A DNA stretch of 64,000 bases from Metallyticus violacea (GCA_030762175.1 CM060846.1:306376512-306440511); one strand, 5' to 3'. Shown: positions 43,664 to 55,340, numbered from the stretch's first letter. Notes: generated from the sequence alone by a model not told the origin. A program made the numbers and translations.

Positions 43664-44235
43664 TAATAGCAATATGATTTATAAATTGTATATTACAGCT
43701 TTAGAGAAGCACATTTAAACTGAAGTTAAAAGCAGAACTGTGAAAATATGAGGGTCACTAGATTAAGTTTAAGAGACACAAAGACCTGGGCATCTCTGGG
43801 CTAGAAATTGTGCAATAGAAGTTACCCAACTAGTGCAAGTTAATTTGGTTAAAAATGTTTCCAATCATTATTGTCTGTTCAATTAAGGTCTGAATTTTGT
43901 GAGGTATTAGCATACTGAGCTAGCTATGGAAATTAAAAGAGCATTTTTAAGCCATGATTTTGTATGATTTCAAAAATAGTTTAAGTGAGATGCAGCCACC
44001 TGAGCATCTACACCCTTTCCTTGAACAATGTGAAATACTTTTTTCCTCAAAGCCATTTTTAACCACTGTAGGCATTAGGCCTACTGAAATGACAACTGTA
44101 TCCTCTGCCTCCATCTTGCAACATCAGTGATAGAGTGCAATATTGCAGGACTGGATGTGATCAGCACACCACATCCCACTGGTTGCCATTATGTGGCAGT
44201 TTGATCAGGGGTCACCACCTCTCTGTCAATTCCTT
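43664..44235 (+). other. TIMM29 3' flank / probable 3' UTR
   Basis: AT-rich with weak ATTAAA-like signals only. The transcript end cannot be set. Confidence 0.3.
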
Positions 44236-44466
44236 GATAACAGGGAGCAAGCAGTAGGCATTTTTCTGGACCTAAGTAAAGCATTTAATATTTGTATTAA
44301 AATTTTAATCAAAATGCTGAAAGAAGTTAAAAAATATTATTCATCTCTGAAAAATGCAGAATCTGACCGAGTAATCCAGTAATATCTAGACTTTATACAC
44401 TTCCTAAAATCCATAAAAATAATAACAGCATGAGTTCAATAATTAACAATATCAATTCACCCACAT

Positions 44467-44768
44467 GCATTTGTTGATATGGTTTATTTATGGACACTCT
44501 TTAACATCTTAGGTCATCGGTGTCCCGTTCAATTCAGGACATGAAATGGCTGACAAATTTTGCTCAGAGGCCCCTTCTTTCAGACTTGAGGTTCTATTAC
44601 ATGCCATAAATATACGACATGGGATGCACAGCTTTACTTTCCTTATAAAGGAAGCCATACTTAGGATTTTTAAGCCCGAAAAAATCCATCAATTCTGGCC
44701 TGGATTGAACCTGCAATCATGGGTTTAGGAGGCAGGTATGGTTACCACTACATCATCAGGACCGACTA
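44467..44768 (-). repeat. SINE family A inside a Penelope-like RT
   Basis: Reverse full-length copy, ending on the + strand with the head complement ..CATCAGGACCGACTA. It is flanked by ACCCACAT (44459-44466 and 44769-44776). It splits the RT between the NSPT motif and the next block. Confidence 0.92.
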
Positions 44769-46131
44769 ACCCACATACAAAATAGCAAAAAAGTTCATTG
44801 ACATTTTCAACTGTTTTAAAATATTTTAAAGCTTAAGCATCAAAAATTAATTTGATTTAGTAGAAGAAATTCAAAATACCAGAATTACAACAGAAGATGT
44901 AATGGTGTCATTTGTTTAAAAGCATTATTTCCAAGCACACCAATAGAGAATCTTATGCAAATGTTAAAGAAATGGTTAACCTCCTTAAATTTACAAACAG
45001 ACAAAATAGAGACTTACTAAAACTTACCAACATATTTTTCCAGCAAAATTTCACCAGTTTTAACCAAAGATTTTACCAACAAGTTTCTGGCCTGGCAGTG
45101 GGAAACCCCTTATCTCCATTTCTAGCAGATTTATTCATGAGCTCCTTTGAAATACATCATCAAAGCCTTCCTATTAAATTTTCAAGGCATGGTGTAGGTA
45201 TGGGAATGACACATTTGCAATAATATAGAAAAACATTCAATAGATAACTGAAACTTCTTAATTTGCAACATAAATCTATACAGTTTACCATGGAAGAGGA
45301 GAAAAATGGGTCACTCCCAATCCTAGATTTAAAAATTGTAAGAAATGAAGACAGACTGGACTTTGGAATCCATAGAAAAGACACACACAGAAAATTACAT
45401 AAAAATAATAGTTATAACCCCACTCCACATAAATATGCAGTATTCTATAGCTTTGCGCACAATAATTAACATCTGACTCGCAGGAACAAGAGAATAAATG
45501 CAATACCAACAGATAATTAATATGGCAATAATAAGTGGTTTCAGCAAAGACAGTAATAAAAATTATCAATAAATTTAAAAGATAAAAATCTATAAGAAAG
45601 GTTTCTACACTGCAGAACATAAGGAATGGTACAAATTCAAAAGTTTCACTTACCATCCAATTTACTACAACAAATTCAATAGGATATTCAAAAAAAACAT
45701 GGCATAAAGCTAGCCCCAAAGAGCAAATATATATAAAAAATGTATTAGGTTACACAGTAAAAAAAACCATACCAACAGAATAGAAATCAGGAATTTATGA
45801 AATGAAATGTGCAAATTGTAACCAAAAAAATACATAGGAAAAACAAAGAGAAATTTAGAAATTTGGGGATAGGAACACTTTAGGAATATTAGTTTTAATC
45901 AAATTGATAAATCAATAGTGGCAGCTCACTTTTGAACTCAAAATCATGAAATTAAACCAGAAGCTAAGCTGCTAAAATAACGTCATAATTCAATAGACTA
46001 TTTACTTGGGAAAAAATTGGAAAAACTTATTGATTTTGATGTTCCATCCAGCAAGTTCCTATGGGAACCATTAGAAACTGCCACAGAAGCACCTTGGGAT
46101 CTAGCCACCAAATTGAGTAGTTGGTCAACAG

Positions 46132-46166
46132 CTGATGCTGAGAGCGATTGCCCCCAAAACATGTCC
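46132..46166 (+). ncRNA. hammerhead-like motif (Penelope family 3)
   Basis: CTGATGCTGAGAGC, GATT, GCCCCCAAAACATGTCC. The first box is near-canonical and the 3' AACATGTC resembles the GAAACAUGUC helix III part. Helix II arms GAGAGC and GCCCCC pair only partly. Probably inactive. Confidence 0.4.
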
Positions 46167-46254
46167 TAATGTTGTATAAGTAAGTGGAGTTAGTGTAAAC
46201 TTATTTAATACATTCTTATTGGAGGGAGTGCAAATTGTTGTAATTCTTAAAATC

Positions 46255-46700
46255 AAACTAAATTGCTATGGAACGTGGTGTAACTCAAGGGTTAACTATG
46301 GATCCTGTACTTTTTCTTTTAGATACAAAGTATCTTTCTTTTGAACCCAAAATAGTGTTATTTGTTCATGAAGCAAGTATGAATCATACTAATGACTTCA
46401 ACAAAAATAACTTGCAATTAAAAATCACATACTTCAGGCAGGTTGAAACAATCATTATTGAAAATTAAACTAAAATTAAATGTCACCAAACTTATATGTG
46501 CATTTCAGTAAGCAAAATCCTTAATGACTATGTCCAGATCATTTTCAACCATGCTGCAATACAAGAAGTAAAGTGCACACAAAATTTTTGGTATATAGGT
46601 CTACTCCAATTTAATATGGTATTACCAGATAAAACATCTAGCTTCAATATTACGCAATTTTTGTTGTGTATTTTGAATCTTCTCTAAAACATTGCCAGTT
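46255..46700 (+). pseudogene. LINE RT fragment
   Basis: The + strand reads MERGVTQGLTMDPVLFLLDT and KIVLFVHEASM, a decayed RGVPQGS.LGP.LFLLY.NDL and LFADD. Later comes KLNVTKLI, as in the L..NE.KT segment. It resembles the fossil at 3390-5310. Confidence 0.55.
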
Positions 46701-46849
46701 GAGGTTTAAATCAGCATACTGTGGACATGTACTGAGTACAGCAATTGTTGGAAGCTGTATTGTTGACAATTGCTGTAAAGCCATCCAGCCAGCTGTTAAA
46801 GCATGGACACATGTTGGGTCAGGCTCCTGAATGACATTTTGAAGTGAGT

Positions 46850-48230
46850 TTTTTTTAGCCCATATGGAAAATAAAACAATGCCTCCACATCCAATGCCTA
46901 TGGAAATGTAAATTTTTTTTAAAAAAAGAATTAACTGTATCTTTGGGTGCCATTGAAATTTCCACTCTTAAAGATGCTATGAAGTTACACATTAGTTTTG
47001 ATGCAACAGCTATTGTTATGTCTAGGGATAGATTTTTCCTTCTAATCTCCAAGTTGTGAACCCATATGCCCTTACTAATGAAGCAAAGAAGCTCATTCGA
47101 CTATGGAAAGTAACCTGTAACAGACATTGCTAGAAACAGGTATTTGGCCATTGAAAGGAGTTAGAAACAGGTATTTGGCAATGGAAAGGAGTGTACATTC
47201 CTATAGTATTGATGAACAAATGATTTCCTTCGCTGAAAGATGCAGCATGAAAGAGTTTGTACCAGGGGAACCAAGGCCTATTGTTGGAAGAATGTGTGTA
47301 TGTCACATCCTCTGGACTCATTGTGGGTTTCAACAAACCTGCCTATGAAAACCGTTGTAGCTCTAGGTCCATCAGAAGTCCTGCATTTGATATCAATATT
47401 ACCTTAGGAGAGCTTTCTGTACTTCAGCAGGTCTTCAAAACATTGTCATTGTTGAACAAATTGCTTGAAAACAAGATGGAATGCACAGTAATCCTTCAGA
47501 CTAACTGGTATAAAGAATTCACTTTCATGACAAATAGACAAATGAAAAGAGGTGTATATGAAGACACCACACATTCAGACAAAGCTGTCAGTATTGTGAA
47601 AAGGAAAGTTGCTAAATTAATGCTTATGGTTACCACCTTTACTGGTGCAGAACCAATTTCAGAAGTAAAATGCTATAAGAAGGAAAAATGGACATTTATT
47701 TCCTTGTTCAGCTGTGGTTAGAGAATGTAATAAACAAATTTGTGTTATTGATACATTTGACCAGATAATGGAAACTTATGAAACTTGGATGAAGACAAGG
47801 AAGTGGTCTCAGAAGTTCATCCTTAATTTTTGTGATTGTGCTATTGTAAATATCTGGCAAGAGTAATGATGTGACTGTTCAAGTGAAAATGAAAAAGGAC
47901 ACCATAGATCTTGAATTCTAAATAGCCAATGCATGGTTATAAAAGAAAGAGATTATTTCACATTTTGAGGATCCTGAGGATGCAGGTACAATTTCATCAA
48001 TGAAGCCACCAACAACAATACTAAAGTGTTGACAAACAATTGGATGGATACGTAGTTGACAAGCTGAAAGTTGCACTGGGCTGTAAGGTGAAGGGTTCTA
48101 CAAGCCACTCAAGAGTGAAATGTCAAAAGTGGAATGTGTATCTATGCTTTAACATATTTGCATCATATGATGAGCTGTGGTTGCAGAGTATGTTCAGGCC
48201 TTTAAATCACATGATGAGCTGAGCTTGCAT
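46850..48230 (+). mobile_element. piggyBac-like transposon fossil, copy 1 (N-terminus missing)
   Basis: Readable blocks in order: IVMSRDRFFLLIS (46995-47050); YLAMERSVHSYSIDEQMISF (47150-47230, with the DE of the first catalytic Asp region); VYVTSSGLIVGF; SLLNKLLENKMECTVILQTN; FTGAEPISEVK; VVRECNKQICVIDTFDQIME (third Asp region); WSQKFILNFCDCAIVNIWQE. The Cys-bearing end VKCQKWNVYLCFN is at about 48120-48155. These match piggyBac-family transposases. Stops break all frames. A 30-bp tandem duplication (AGAAACAGGTATTTGGC.., from 47131) lies in the first block. Confidence 0.75.
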
Positions 48231-48355
48231 CATTACACAGCTGCATAGAAACATGTGGTTTCCAGAATTCCCATCTCTCATCAGTTTCTGTTGAATCCTG
48301 AGGGAGAAAAGTTGGTTTCTTTACAAGTGATATTTTCCCTGGCAGTTTTCAGCAT
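48231..48355 (+). other. junction between two piggyBac fossils
   Basis: No terminal inverted repeat or TTAA pair could be fixed between the end of copy 1 and the acidic start of copy 2. Confidence 0.3.
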
Positions 48356-49430
48356 AGAATCTAAAGGGTAGCTCTGCGATGATGAAGAGGCAATAAGGAA
48401 GCTAATTGAAAGTGTTTTAGAGAGTGATTCTGAAGTTAGTGAACTTACAGAAGATGAAAGTGACAATATTGAATGAATTAGTGACTTAAATAGTGATGAA
48501 AGTGACATTAGTAATGATGACTCACCAGGGTCATCAAAATGTGCATGAACAGTAAATAAAAGCAACAGAGTGACTGGAAAAGGGACCAAAGATGAAAACA
48601 AAACTGTTATTTACCCTTTTGGCAAATACACTAGTGTTTGTGAAGGTCTAATGAGGAAATATGATACCAGAACCACCAGCTGAGCTTTCTATATTTTTTA
48701 AATATATGGAACCATTGTTTGACATCATTTGTGACACCATTTATAACGAACATCTGTATATAAAAGCAATTCAACCCTCCAACCAGAAAGAAAACAAAAT
48801 ATGTAAAATGACTCAACGCAACACCAGATGAAATAACGGGATATTTTGCTCTTGTTATCTTTGTCTCAAGTGCAAAAATCACCAATTCCAGTTATACTGG
48901 AGCAAGAACATGTGTATTGAAACACCAGTATTTTGGGAAGAAATGGGAAGGGAGAGGTTCAAGTTCCTAATTTTTACATTTTACAGATGGCACATATGCA
49001 GACCCAAATGACAAATTAAAATATTAGGCCTGTCATTACACACCGCTCAAAAAGTTTTTCAATAGTATTTACCTTCTCAGGGTATCTTGTTAAAAACCTA
49101 ATGAATTTCTGAGGACAACTGTCCTATGTGCAGTGCAATAGGTCAAAATGTTCATTGTTTGCAATAAAGATCTATAAAATTTGTCAATCCTCTTCTGGTT
49201 ACTGTTTGTACTTTAAAACTTGGGGGAGATATGATAGATCCCAGTCTTCCTTCAAGTATCAATGTCGTGCTCAATGTGTGTGAACTATTGTTGGATTAGT
49301 ACATAAAATGTTTTTGGGCAATTTGCTATTTGTCTCTTGATCTTTTCAGAAAATTTACAAATGGGTGTAATAATGTGGTTGGGATAATAAGACCAAATGG
49401 AAGAGATGTGCCAAAGACATTTCAAAAAGT
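48356..49430 (+). mobile_element. piggyBac-like transposon fossil, copy 2 (5' part)
   Basis: The acidic N-terminal region (DDEEAIRKLIESVLESDSEV, NSDESDISNDDSPGSS) is followed by the transposase core: TPDEITGYFALVIFV, VLKHQYFGKKWEGR and, near 49340-49425, YLSLDLFRKFTNGCNNVVGI with RPNGRDVPKTFQK. It breaks at 49430, where a T-rich insertion begins, and resumes at 49996. Confidence 0.7.
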
Positions 49431-49695
49431 TATGATGATGATGATGATGATGAAGGAATTTTGGGAGAGGCTGGTGCCCCGCCCGTGGCTGCTTAGGAAT
49501 TGGTTCCTCTTCAGCCAGAGGTTGTTTTTCTTCTTGTTTGTTGCAGAAGCCTTCTTCGTCGATTTCACGTCCGGTCTTTGGTTGGGAGTAGGGTGGGGAA
49601 TGTGTGGGGTGGGAGGTGGTGGGGAACTGCAGTTAAAATATATTGGTTATTGTGAATACATATGTTTGTTTGTTTTTTTTTTATACTATTATTAG

Positions 49696-49726
<31 letters not shown>

Positions 49727-49787
49727 ATTTTTATTATTATTTTTTTTTTTTTTATATAATTTTTTTTTTTTTTTGTATATTTTTTTT

Positions 49788-49824
<37 letters not shown>

Positions 49825-49995
49825 TATTTGCTCTCCGGGGGTCTGCCTTTGTATTTTTGTTTGTTGCGTGTTTTTACTTACTTTGGGTTCTTGGTGCATT
49901 TCTTTTTTTTTTTTTTTTTGTTTATTTGTGGTTTGTTTGGGGTCTTGTGTTCAAGTTTTTATTTTTTGCTTAGTTTTTATGATACTAGTTTGTTT
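49431..49995. repeat. T-rich, low-complexity insertion in piggyBac copy 2
   Basis: About 565 bp separate two adjacent parts of the transposase reading (..FQK at 49428 and LNRGEYDI at about 50005). It starts with (ATG)n at 49434-49452, then a GC-richer part of about 190 bp (..GGTGCCCCGCCCGTGGCTGC..), then about 310 bp dominated by T runs of up to about 31 bases. The reading frames over it are homopolymer artefacts. Confidence 0.7.
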
Positions 49996-50645
49996 AAAAA
50001 CAAGTTAAATCGTGGGGAGTATGATATATGGTCAGCCAAAAGCCTATTGTGTTTGAAATGGAGGGACAGTAATTATGTTAATGTTTTTCCTTCAAACCAA
50101 AACAGGTGACCTAAAGGTACAGAAAAGTTGAAAAAAAAATATAAATACCCCAGGAAGAGATAAGAATGCCCTTGAATATCAGAAAGAGATGGGTGGAGTA
50201 GATGAGTCATGGCATTGTTTTCTATTATGCATCAGACTGTCAAGGGGCACAGAATGTCTTTTTCTTTGTTTTAGATGTCTGCATGCACAATGCCTACTTT
50301 GTTCATTACAAACTCTCAGGGGAGAAAAAGAAAAGATGTTCTGACTTGAGAATAAATTTTGCACAACAATTGCGTGAGTCTGCAGAAATTCCAGAGTGAA
50401 TACTCTGCAGAGGTTGCTTTCAGCCAGTTGCATGCCTTTGAATCTGCAAGTTAAAAGTTGGGCTTATTTTCCCTTGCACGAGCCTACCAATAAAAAGAAA
50501 AATGCAACTAAAAGATGCACGTTATGCTACAGGTGGGGAAAAAGAAGTGAAAGTGCATGGCAGTGTAAAAACTGTGGTGTTGCTCTCCATTGCCAGATTG
50601 CTTTGAGGTGTACCATACTAAACCATTGTACTAGATACACATAAT
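49996..50645 (+). mobile_element. piggyBac-like transposon fossil, copy 2 (3' part)
   Basis: It resumes with LNRGEYDIWSAKSLLCLKWR (the KGE......L.A.KW.D motif). It continues in several frames and ends with the zinc-binding Cys-rich domain in 50396-50644: KRCTLCYRWGKRSESAWQCK, NCGVALHC. This is the C-terminal Cys-rich region of piggyBac-like transposases. Stops and shifts make it inactive. Confidence 0.7.
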
Positions 50646-51396
50646 TGGTAAGCTCATTGGGCTCTTGCTTTGCAGACAAAATTTTCGTAAAAAATCTTCA
50701 TTACTTTATCCTTTATGTACATTGATATATGAACTTGCTTTGTTCAACAGTCCTGAACAAATTACATCTGATTTCTGTTACCTGGGAAAGTTATTTAAAT
50801 ATGATTTGAATGAGTTAAATAAAGACAATGATAAATTTCATGCATAGAATAAAAAGGTAACTCACGGTATACTCTCACAAAAGTGGGTATATTTTTCAGC
50901 AGCAATATAGTCCAAACATTCATCATTTTGAGGGCATATTTTCTGGGTAAAGGGGAAAAAAAAATATTTCAATAGTAGCAAGTTTATGCCTTTTACATGG
51001 TGTAACAATAGTAAATTTAAGAAATCAATGTGAATTTTTTATTGGTTTTCTCTTAGATCTCTAAGGGTTAAGTGTATATATTCATAAAGGAATGTAGCAT
51101 AGAGAGCTCTGCCCGTTATTTAAATCTAAAGTGTTTAGAAGTTAAATGACAGAAGAAAGGAAAAAAAATTCCAGGAATATATTCATAAGCTTAAAAGTAC
51201 ACGTTTTTGAAATATATTATGAAACATATATTTGTGTAAGAAAATCTGTTTTCTTTGAAACCAGAACCTTTTTTATAATTAGGTGCAGAATTTCATTTAA
51301 TTTGAATAAAGCATTTATTATTAAAAAGGAGTTATTTAGTTTTCTTATGGCAAATTTACCTTGGATTCCTGTTGGAAAATAAGGAAAATTCTCTTG
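50646..51396 (+). other. no gene seen
   Basis: AT-rich sequence after the piggyBac fossil; short frames only. Confidence 0.35.
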
Positions 51397-51408
51397 GAGG
51401 ACTGAGGT

Positions 51409-51461
51409 TATTTATTGATTTATTTATGGATGCTCTTTAACATCTCAGGTCATCAGCATCA
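51409..51461 (-). repeat. ultrashort SINE family A copy (3' end only)
   Basis: Only the last 53 bases of SINE A are present, in reverse (GATGCTGATGACCTGAGATG.. read on the - strand). They sit between perfect 12-bp direct repeats GAGGACTGAGGT (51397-51408 and 51462-51473). The kept part is the terminal hairpin (GGACGCT/AGCGTCC in the consensus) plus tail. Confidence 0.88.
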
Positions 51462-51473
51462 GAGGACTGAGGT

Positions 51474-52370
51474 AAAAGCACGAGATCAGAAATGGTGGCA
51501 GTCATGCAGACAGCAACAAGAATAACTTTTTCTGAAAATAAGATTAACCATCGACTTTAAAATAAGTAAATAAATTACGTACTTCCAGTTGTGCTTTGCA
51601 AAATTAATGTCTTTGTAGTTACAGATTGATAATCATACATAGCTTCTAAAAGCCAATTTATTTATAACTTTGCAGCTTTAGTGAAATAGCAAAACTTTTA
51701 AGAGATTGGGCTTCAGTTTGTTCATACATAAACCATATTAAGTGTGTAGTTCTGGTCTTATGTACCATTTTTTTATGCTTTTGTCATTGATACTGTCATT
51801 CTCATCTTTTTAATTTCACTTTTCTGCAATTGAGGAGCATATTCCAAAACTCGATAAAGGCATTACAAATTAATTTTAAAAGTATGTATAACATATTTTA
51901 ATTTTACTTTACAGCCTTTTATTTCTTAAACTATATAGTTTACATCAGAGGACAATTTAAGCAGGTATTTAGCCATCTGAAAAAATGGTTCATCTGTTTA
52001 ATGTATTGTACTGCCAAAATATTTAGCTTCCCCCCCTCTCTCTCCTTCTTTGAAAAGTCAAAGGCTATATAAAAATTAATTTTCTCTCAATAAACTTCAA
52101 TTTTCTATTGCATTTTTGTTTTATTGTGGTATATATTGCAGCATGGCTACATTTTCTTTCATTCTTTAACATTTATACTGCATCCTCCCGTTGATGCTTG
52201 TGCATTGAATTTTATTTAGTAATTGTGCTCAGAAAGGTGGTCAGGAAGATAGTTTCATTTACGAGAGAAAAGTTATAATAAATATACATTATGATAAAAA
52301 AAATTGAAACAACAAATACTCAACAAGAGTGCATTAAACATTACTGTAAGCATAAGAAATGCAAAAATTT
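51474..52370 (+). other. no gene seen
   Basis: AT-rich; a pyrimidine-rich patch near 52026-52050. Nothing recognised. Confidence 0.35.
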
Positions 52371-52372
52371 AA

Positions 52373-52580
52373 TGGCAAAGCACAATTAAATACAATAAAA
52401 TATTAATATTATCCTGTGCTTGCCTCCAATTTGAAAATTACAAAATTTTACTGGCAAAGCAGTGTAGAAAAGTGAATTACACATTAGTAACACTGTGCTT
52501 GACTTCAAAGTGAATATCAAAAAAATTACTGGCAAAGCACAGTTAAAGGTAACAAAAGATTAATACATGTGCTTGCCTTC
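52373..52580. repeat. three tandem hairpin-forming units, about 78 bp each
   Basis: TGGCAAAG occurs at 52373, 52452 and 52530 (79 and 78 bp apart). In each unit GGCAAAGCACA or GGCAAAGCAGTG is followed about 40 bp later by its near reverse complement (TGTGCTTGCC, CACTGTGCTTGAC, TGTGCTTGCC). Each unit can therefore fold into a hairpin, and the second unit changes both arms together. Confidence 0.75.
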
Positions 52581-52639
52581 CAATTACAAACATTTAACAT
52601 TAAAATACAATAAAATACAACAAAGAAAACACTTAAAAA

Positions 52640-52978
52640 TTTAAGATAATTAGAATTCCTAATTCATAACTTGCAGAAATGCTTTGGTCTGTGAGTGAGG
52701 AGGAATAGCTCCTAATAATTTGGAAATATTGGCCGAAAATCTGTTTTATTCAAGACATGCTCTCAGTAATCCCAGAGCAGGGCTATGAATTGTTCTAAAC
52801 CAGTCTAGGGCAATGAAAGAAAGGACATGGTGTGTCGGTTACCATATGCATGAAAGGAATAAGGAAGAGAAACAGGAATTGGGAATATAGCAACCAATGG
52901 GGCCGTGCTAAAACGGCAAAATATTTTATTTTTTCTTGTTCCATTATTTAGTGACATCTATATTACTCATTTCTTTTT
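52640..52978 (+). other. no gene seen
   Basis: No repeat or domain recognised. Confidence 0.3.
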
Positions 52979-52991
52979 CAATTTGGAAGTG

Positions 52992-53243
52992 TTTTTTGTT
53001 TTTGATTTAGTTTATTTATGGACACTTTTTGACATCACAGTCATCAGCGTCCTCAGAGGCCTCTTTTTTCAGGTTTGAGGTTCTTTTTCGTGCCGTAAAT
53101 GTACGACACGGGACCCAGGGTTTACTTCCCTTGCGAAGGAAGCCATACTTAGGATTTTTACGCCCGAAAAAATCCATCGGTCCTGGCCGGGACTGAACCC
53201 GTGACCTTGGTTTAAATGTTTACCACTACACCACCAGGACCGA
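52992..53243 (-). repeat. SINE family A
   Basis: Reverse copy with a short internal deletion near the 3' end. The B box region is GGGACTGAACCCG on the + strand. It is flanked by the perfect 13-bp duplication CAATTTGGAAGTG (52979-52991 and 53244-53256). Confidence 0.92.
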
Positions 53244-53256
53244 CAATTTGGAAGTG

Positions 53257-53573
53257 CACTTTCTATTAATTTTACATAAATTGCTTATTATATTAGGTTA
53301 ATGAAACATTAAAAATTCATTAAAAATTGAAAAGTGATCAAATAAACAACAAATTTATGCCAAAATAGGTTGGGATTAAAAACTAACAAAATTCGTATAT
53401 ACATTTTAACAATTAGCAGTCTCCCAATGCATTCTTCATAAAAAAAAAAATAGTTTCCAGCGTTTCAAATAACTCGTCAATATATTTTTTATTTTCTATA
53501 AACACTGTGCTATTTTCTCCATACATATTTTATAAAGTGCTTTTATTCCTTGTTTGACAAAGAAATCTCCAAA
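53257..53573 (+). other. no gene seen
   Basis: AT-rich spacer between two SINE insertions. Confidence 0.3.
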
Positions 53574-53856
53574 GCATTTTTTTAATAGGGTTTAATGCCC
53601 GGTTTTACTGCTGAGGCATAACAGGCGGTGGACACTGATTATGCAGGAGATGAAATGATAATTGGGAAAGGATTTTTTTTAAGGAAGGAAGCGTTCCAGG
53701 CCTAAATTTCTCTACCTCCCAAGCATTTGCTCTTTATAAGGACTGAGGAAAACCTGGGGGGGGGGGGGACTCACAGAGGACTTTCTGGCTGGACTGCAAT
53801 CCAAGACAAGACCTCACGAGTCCGCGCCTTAACGATCTGGGTCACCCATGGCGGCA
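53574..53856 (-). repeat. SINE family B
   Basis: Reverse copy, from the A-tail complement (TTTTTTTAATAGGGTTTAATGCCCG) to the head complement (GATCTGGGTCACCCATGGCGGC). It contains a run of 12 G at 53758-53769. No clean duplication was found. Confidence 0.85.
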
Positions 53857-55110
53857 ACTCCACAGTTGGAGTATAAGTACAAGATAGCTAAAGAAACATT
53901 GTTTTGTGTAGAAGGTTTCATGTACGAGATAACACATTACACGCTTATCTTAAATAGTAATTTTTCTTTTTAGAATCTTCTAAGCAGTCAGTTTTAATGT
54001 TAAGATTTGCCAGTTTATGTTGAGGACTTTCGTATAATAATAGGCTTGCAGGGAACAGTAGTATTTAATGGGTGATACTAAATCTGTGACATTCTAAGTG
54101 TTAGCGATACTAAATCTGTTAAAGAGTTTTATCCTTTTACTGTGTATCTAGTTATTGTATTGTTCATTGTGCCATTTTATTTTTAATACACACACGCACA
54201 CAAACAAACAAACAAACAAACACTAAAATCACACTATATTTCGAGCTTGGCTCTTGGTCACGTGATGAAAATGAACTCATCATTATATCTTTATATATAT
54301 ATAAAGATAAAACACAGAGAAAGAGTCACACTTGAAAATCTTCTGTACTAATCATTTATGTCAAAGACGTGACCTACGTACTTACTCACCTCTTATTTAA
54401 ATTATTCTACCCAATCCAAACCAATCCCAACAAAGTCTATCCATCCACATAACCATGCTACCGATTTTTCCATCCTGTGGCATTTCCTATGTAGGCGGTT
54501 TGGATTGCCAAGGAGAATTTAGTTACTTTAATTGTGGTAAGCCCGTCGTAAAGACATCAGGGGCATGAACAATATTGAACATTGCATGCGTAGCATTCAG
54601 CCATATGCCGCCAGCAGTGAAGAAAAACTGAAAGTATCAGATGACAGTTTTGCTAGAAGTGCTTGTAAAACAGTACGAATGCGTTTTGTTTCAGTGCGCT
54701 CAGAAGGAAAGCCTGCGTATACTACCCGTTTCAGCGAAGTGTAGAACCCTATAGTGTTGTTGTCAAGAAAACATAGGTGATGCAGGAAGCGAGACGAGCG
54801 GCGCGGTCGAAAGCGTGGTATAGTTACGTCATACTGTGTAGCCTAAATATTATTACGGAAATAAAATGCACATATGCTTTTTATGAACATCGAACAATAT
54901 TCCATGTAACAGTTACGATGCATTAGAAATTATATGATATAGTATGACAGACACTCACTGATTTTGTTACCGGAAAGTTGGTACATATACTGTTTTTTTT
55001 TTTTTTTTCTTTGCTTTAAGTTAGAGGCGTGTGTTTATAGAGTTATGAACAGTCTAACTTATTTCATTCTCTGTACTAACGACAATTGTCGACTTTTGCG
55101 AAATCCAATT
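53857..55110 (+). other. no gene recognised; simple repeats and one palindrome
   Basis: Contains (CAAA)n near 54200-54222, the 22-bp palindrome ATCTTTATATATATATAAAGAT at 54287-54308, and a more CpG-containing part at about 54540-54850. That part holds a short unrecognised frame from ATG 54587 (about 50 codons). Confidence 0.35.
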
Positions 55111-55123
55111 TCATTAGAATGTT

Positions 55124-55340
55124 TTATTTTTGGGGGGGAGGAATGGTGTTTAACGCTCGTTTTACTACTGAGGCACCACAGGTGGTGGCCACTGATGATA
55201 CATGAGATGAAATTATGTATTGGGAAAGAATATTTGAAGGAAGGAAACGCTCCAGGCCTAAGTTTAGGGTACCTCCCCGGCATTTACCATTTATGAGGAC
55301 TGAGGAAAACGCCTTAACGACCTCGGCCACACTTGGCGGC
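55124..55340 (-). repeat. SINE family B with internal deletion
   Basis: Reverse copy flanked by the perfect duplication CATTAGAATGTT (55112-55123 and 55341-55352). About 70 bp covering part of the tRNA-like head is missing (..GAGGAAAAC|GCCTTAACGACCTCGG). Confidence 0.88.

Larger units (their letters stand above)
44236..46200 (+). mobile_element. Penelope-like element family 3, longer copy (split by a SINE)
   Basis: Pieces in order: LYTLPKIHKNNNSMSSIINN and INSPTC (44390-44466). After a SINE come KALFPSTPIE (motif A remnant, 44915-44945), the frame 44912-45223 with FYQQVSGLAVGNPLSPFLAD and LFMSSFE (motif B), DLKIVRNEDRLDFGIHRKDT and YNPTPHKYAV. The GIY-YIG start KSGIYEMKCANCNQK and TKRNLEI are at about 45785-45860, with an end at 46170 as in the copy at 41110-41640. 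YVDD is lost to frameshift. Many stops: inactive. Confidence 0.8.

Noticed and set aside
45285..45719. 144-codon - strand frame
   Set aside because: It is antisense to the Penelope-like element read on the + strand with recognisable RT motifs.
48281..48601. 106-codon Ser/Leu-rich - strand frame
   Set aside because: It is antisense to the acidic N-terminal region of piggyBac copy 2.
49662..50109. Open frames of over 100 codons rich in Phe or Lys
   Set aside because: They are translations of poly-T/poly-A runs and carry no protein-like sequence.
54287..54308. 22-bp palindrome ATCTTTATATATATATAAAGAT as an element end or regulatory site
   Set aside because: It is mostly (TA)n, so self-complementarity is expected; no linked structure was found.
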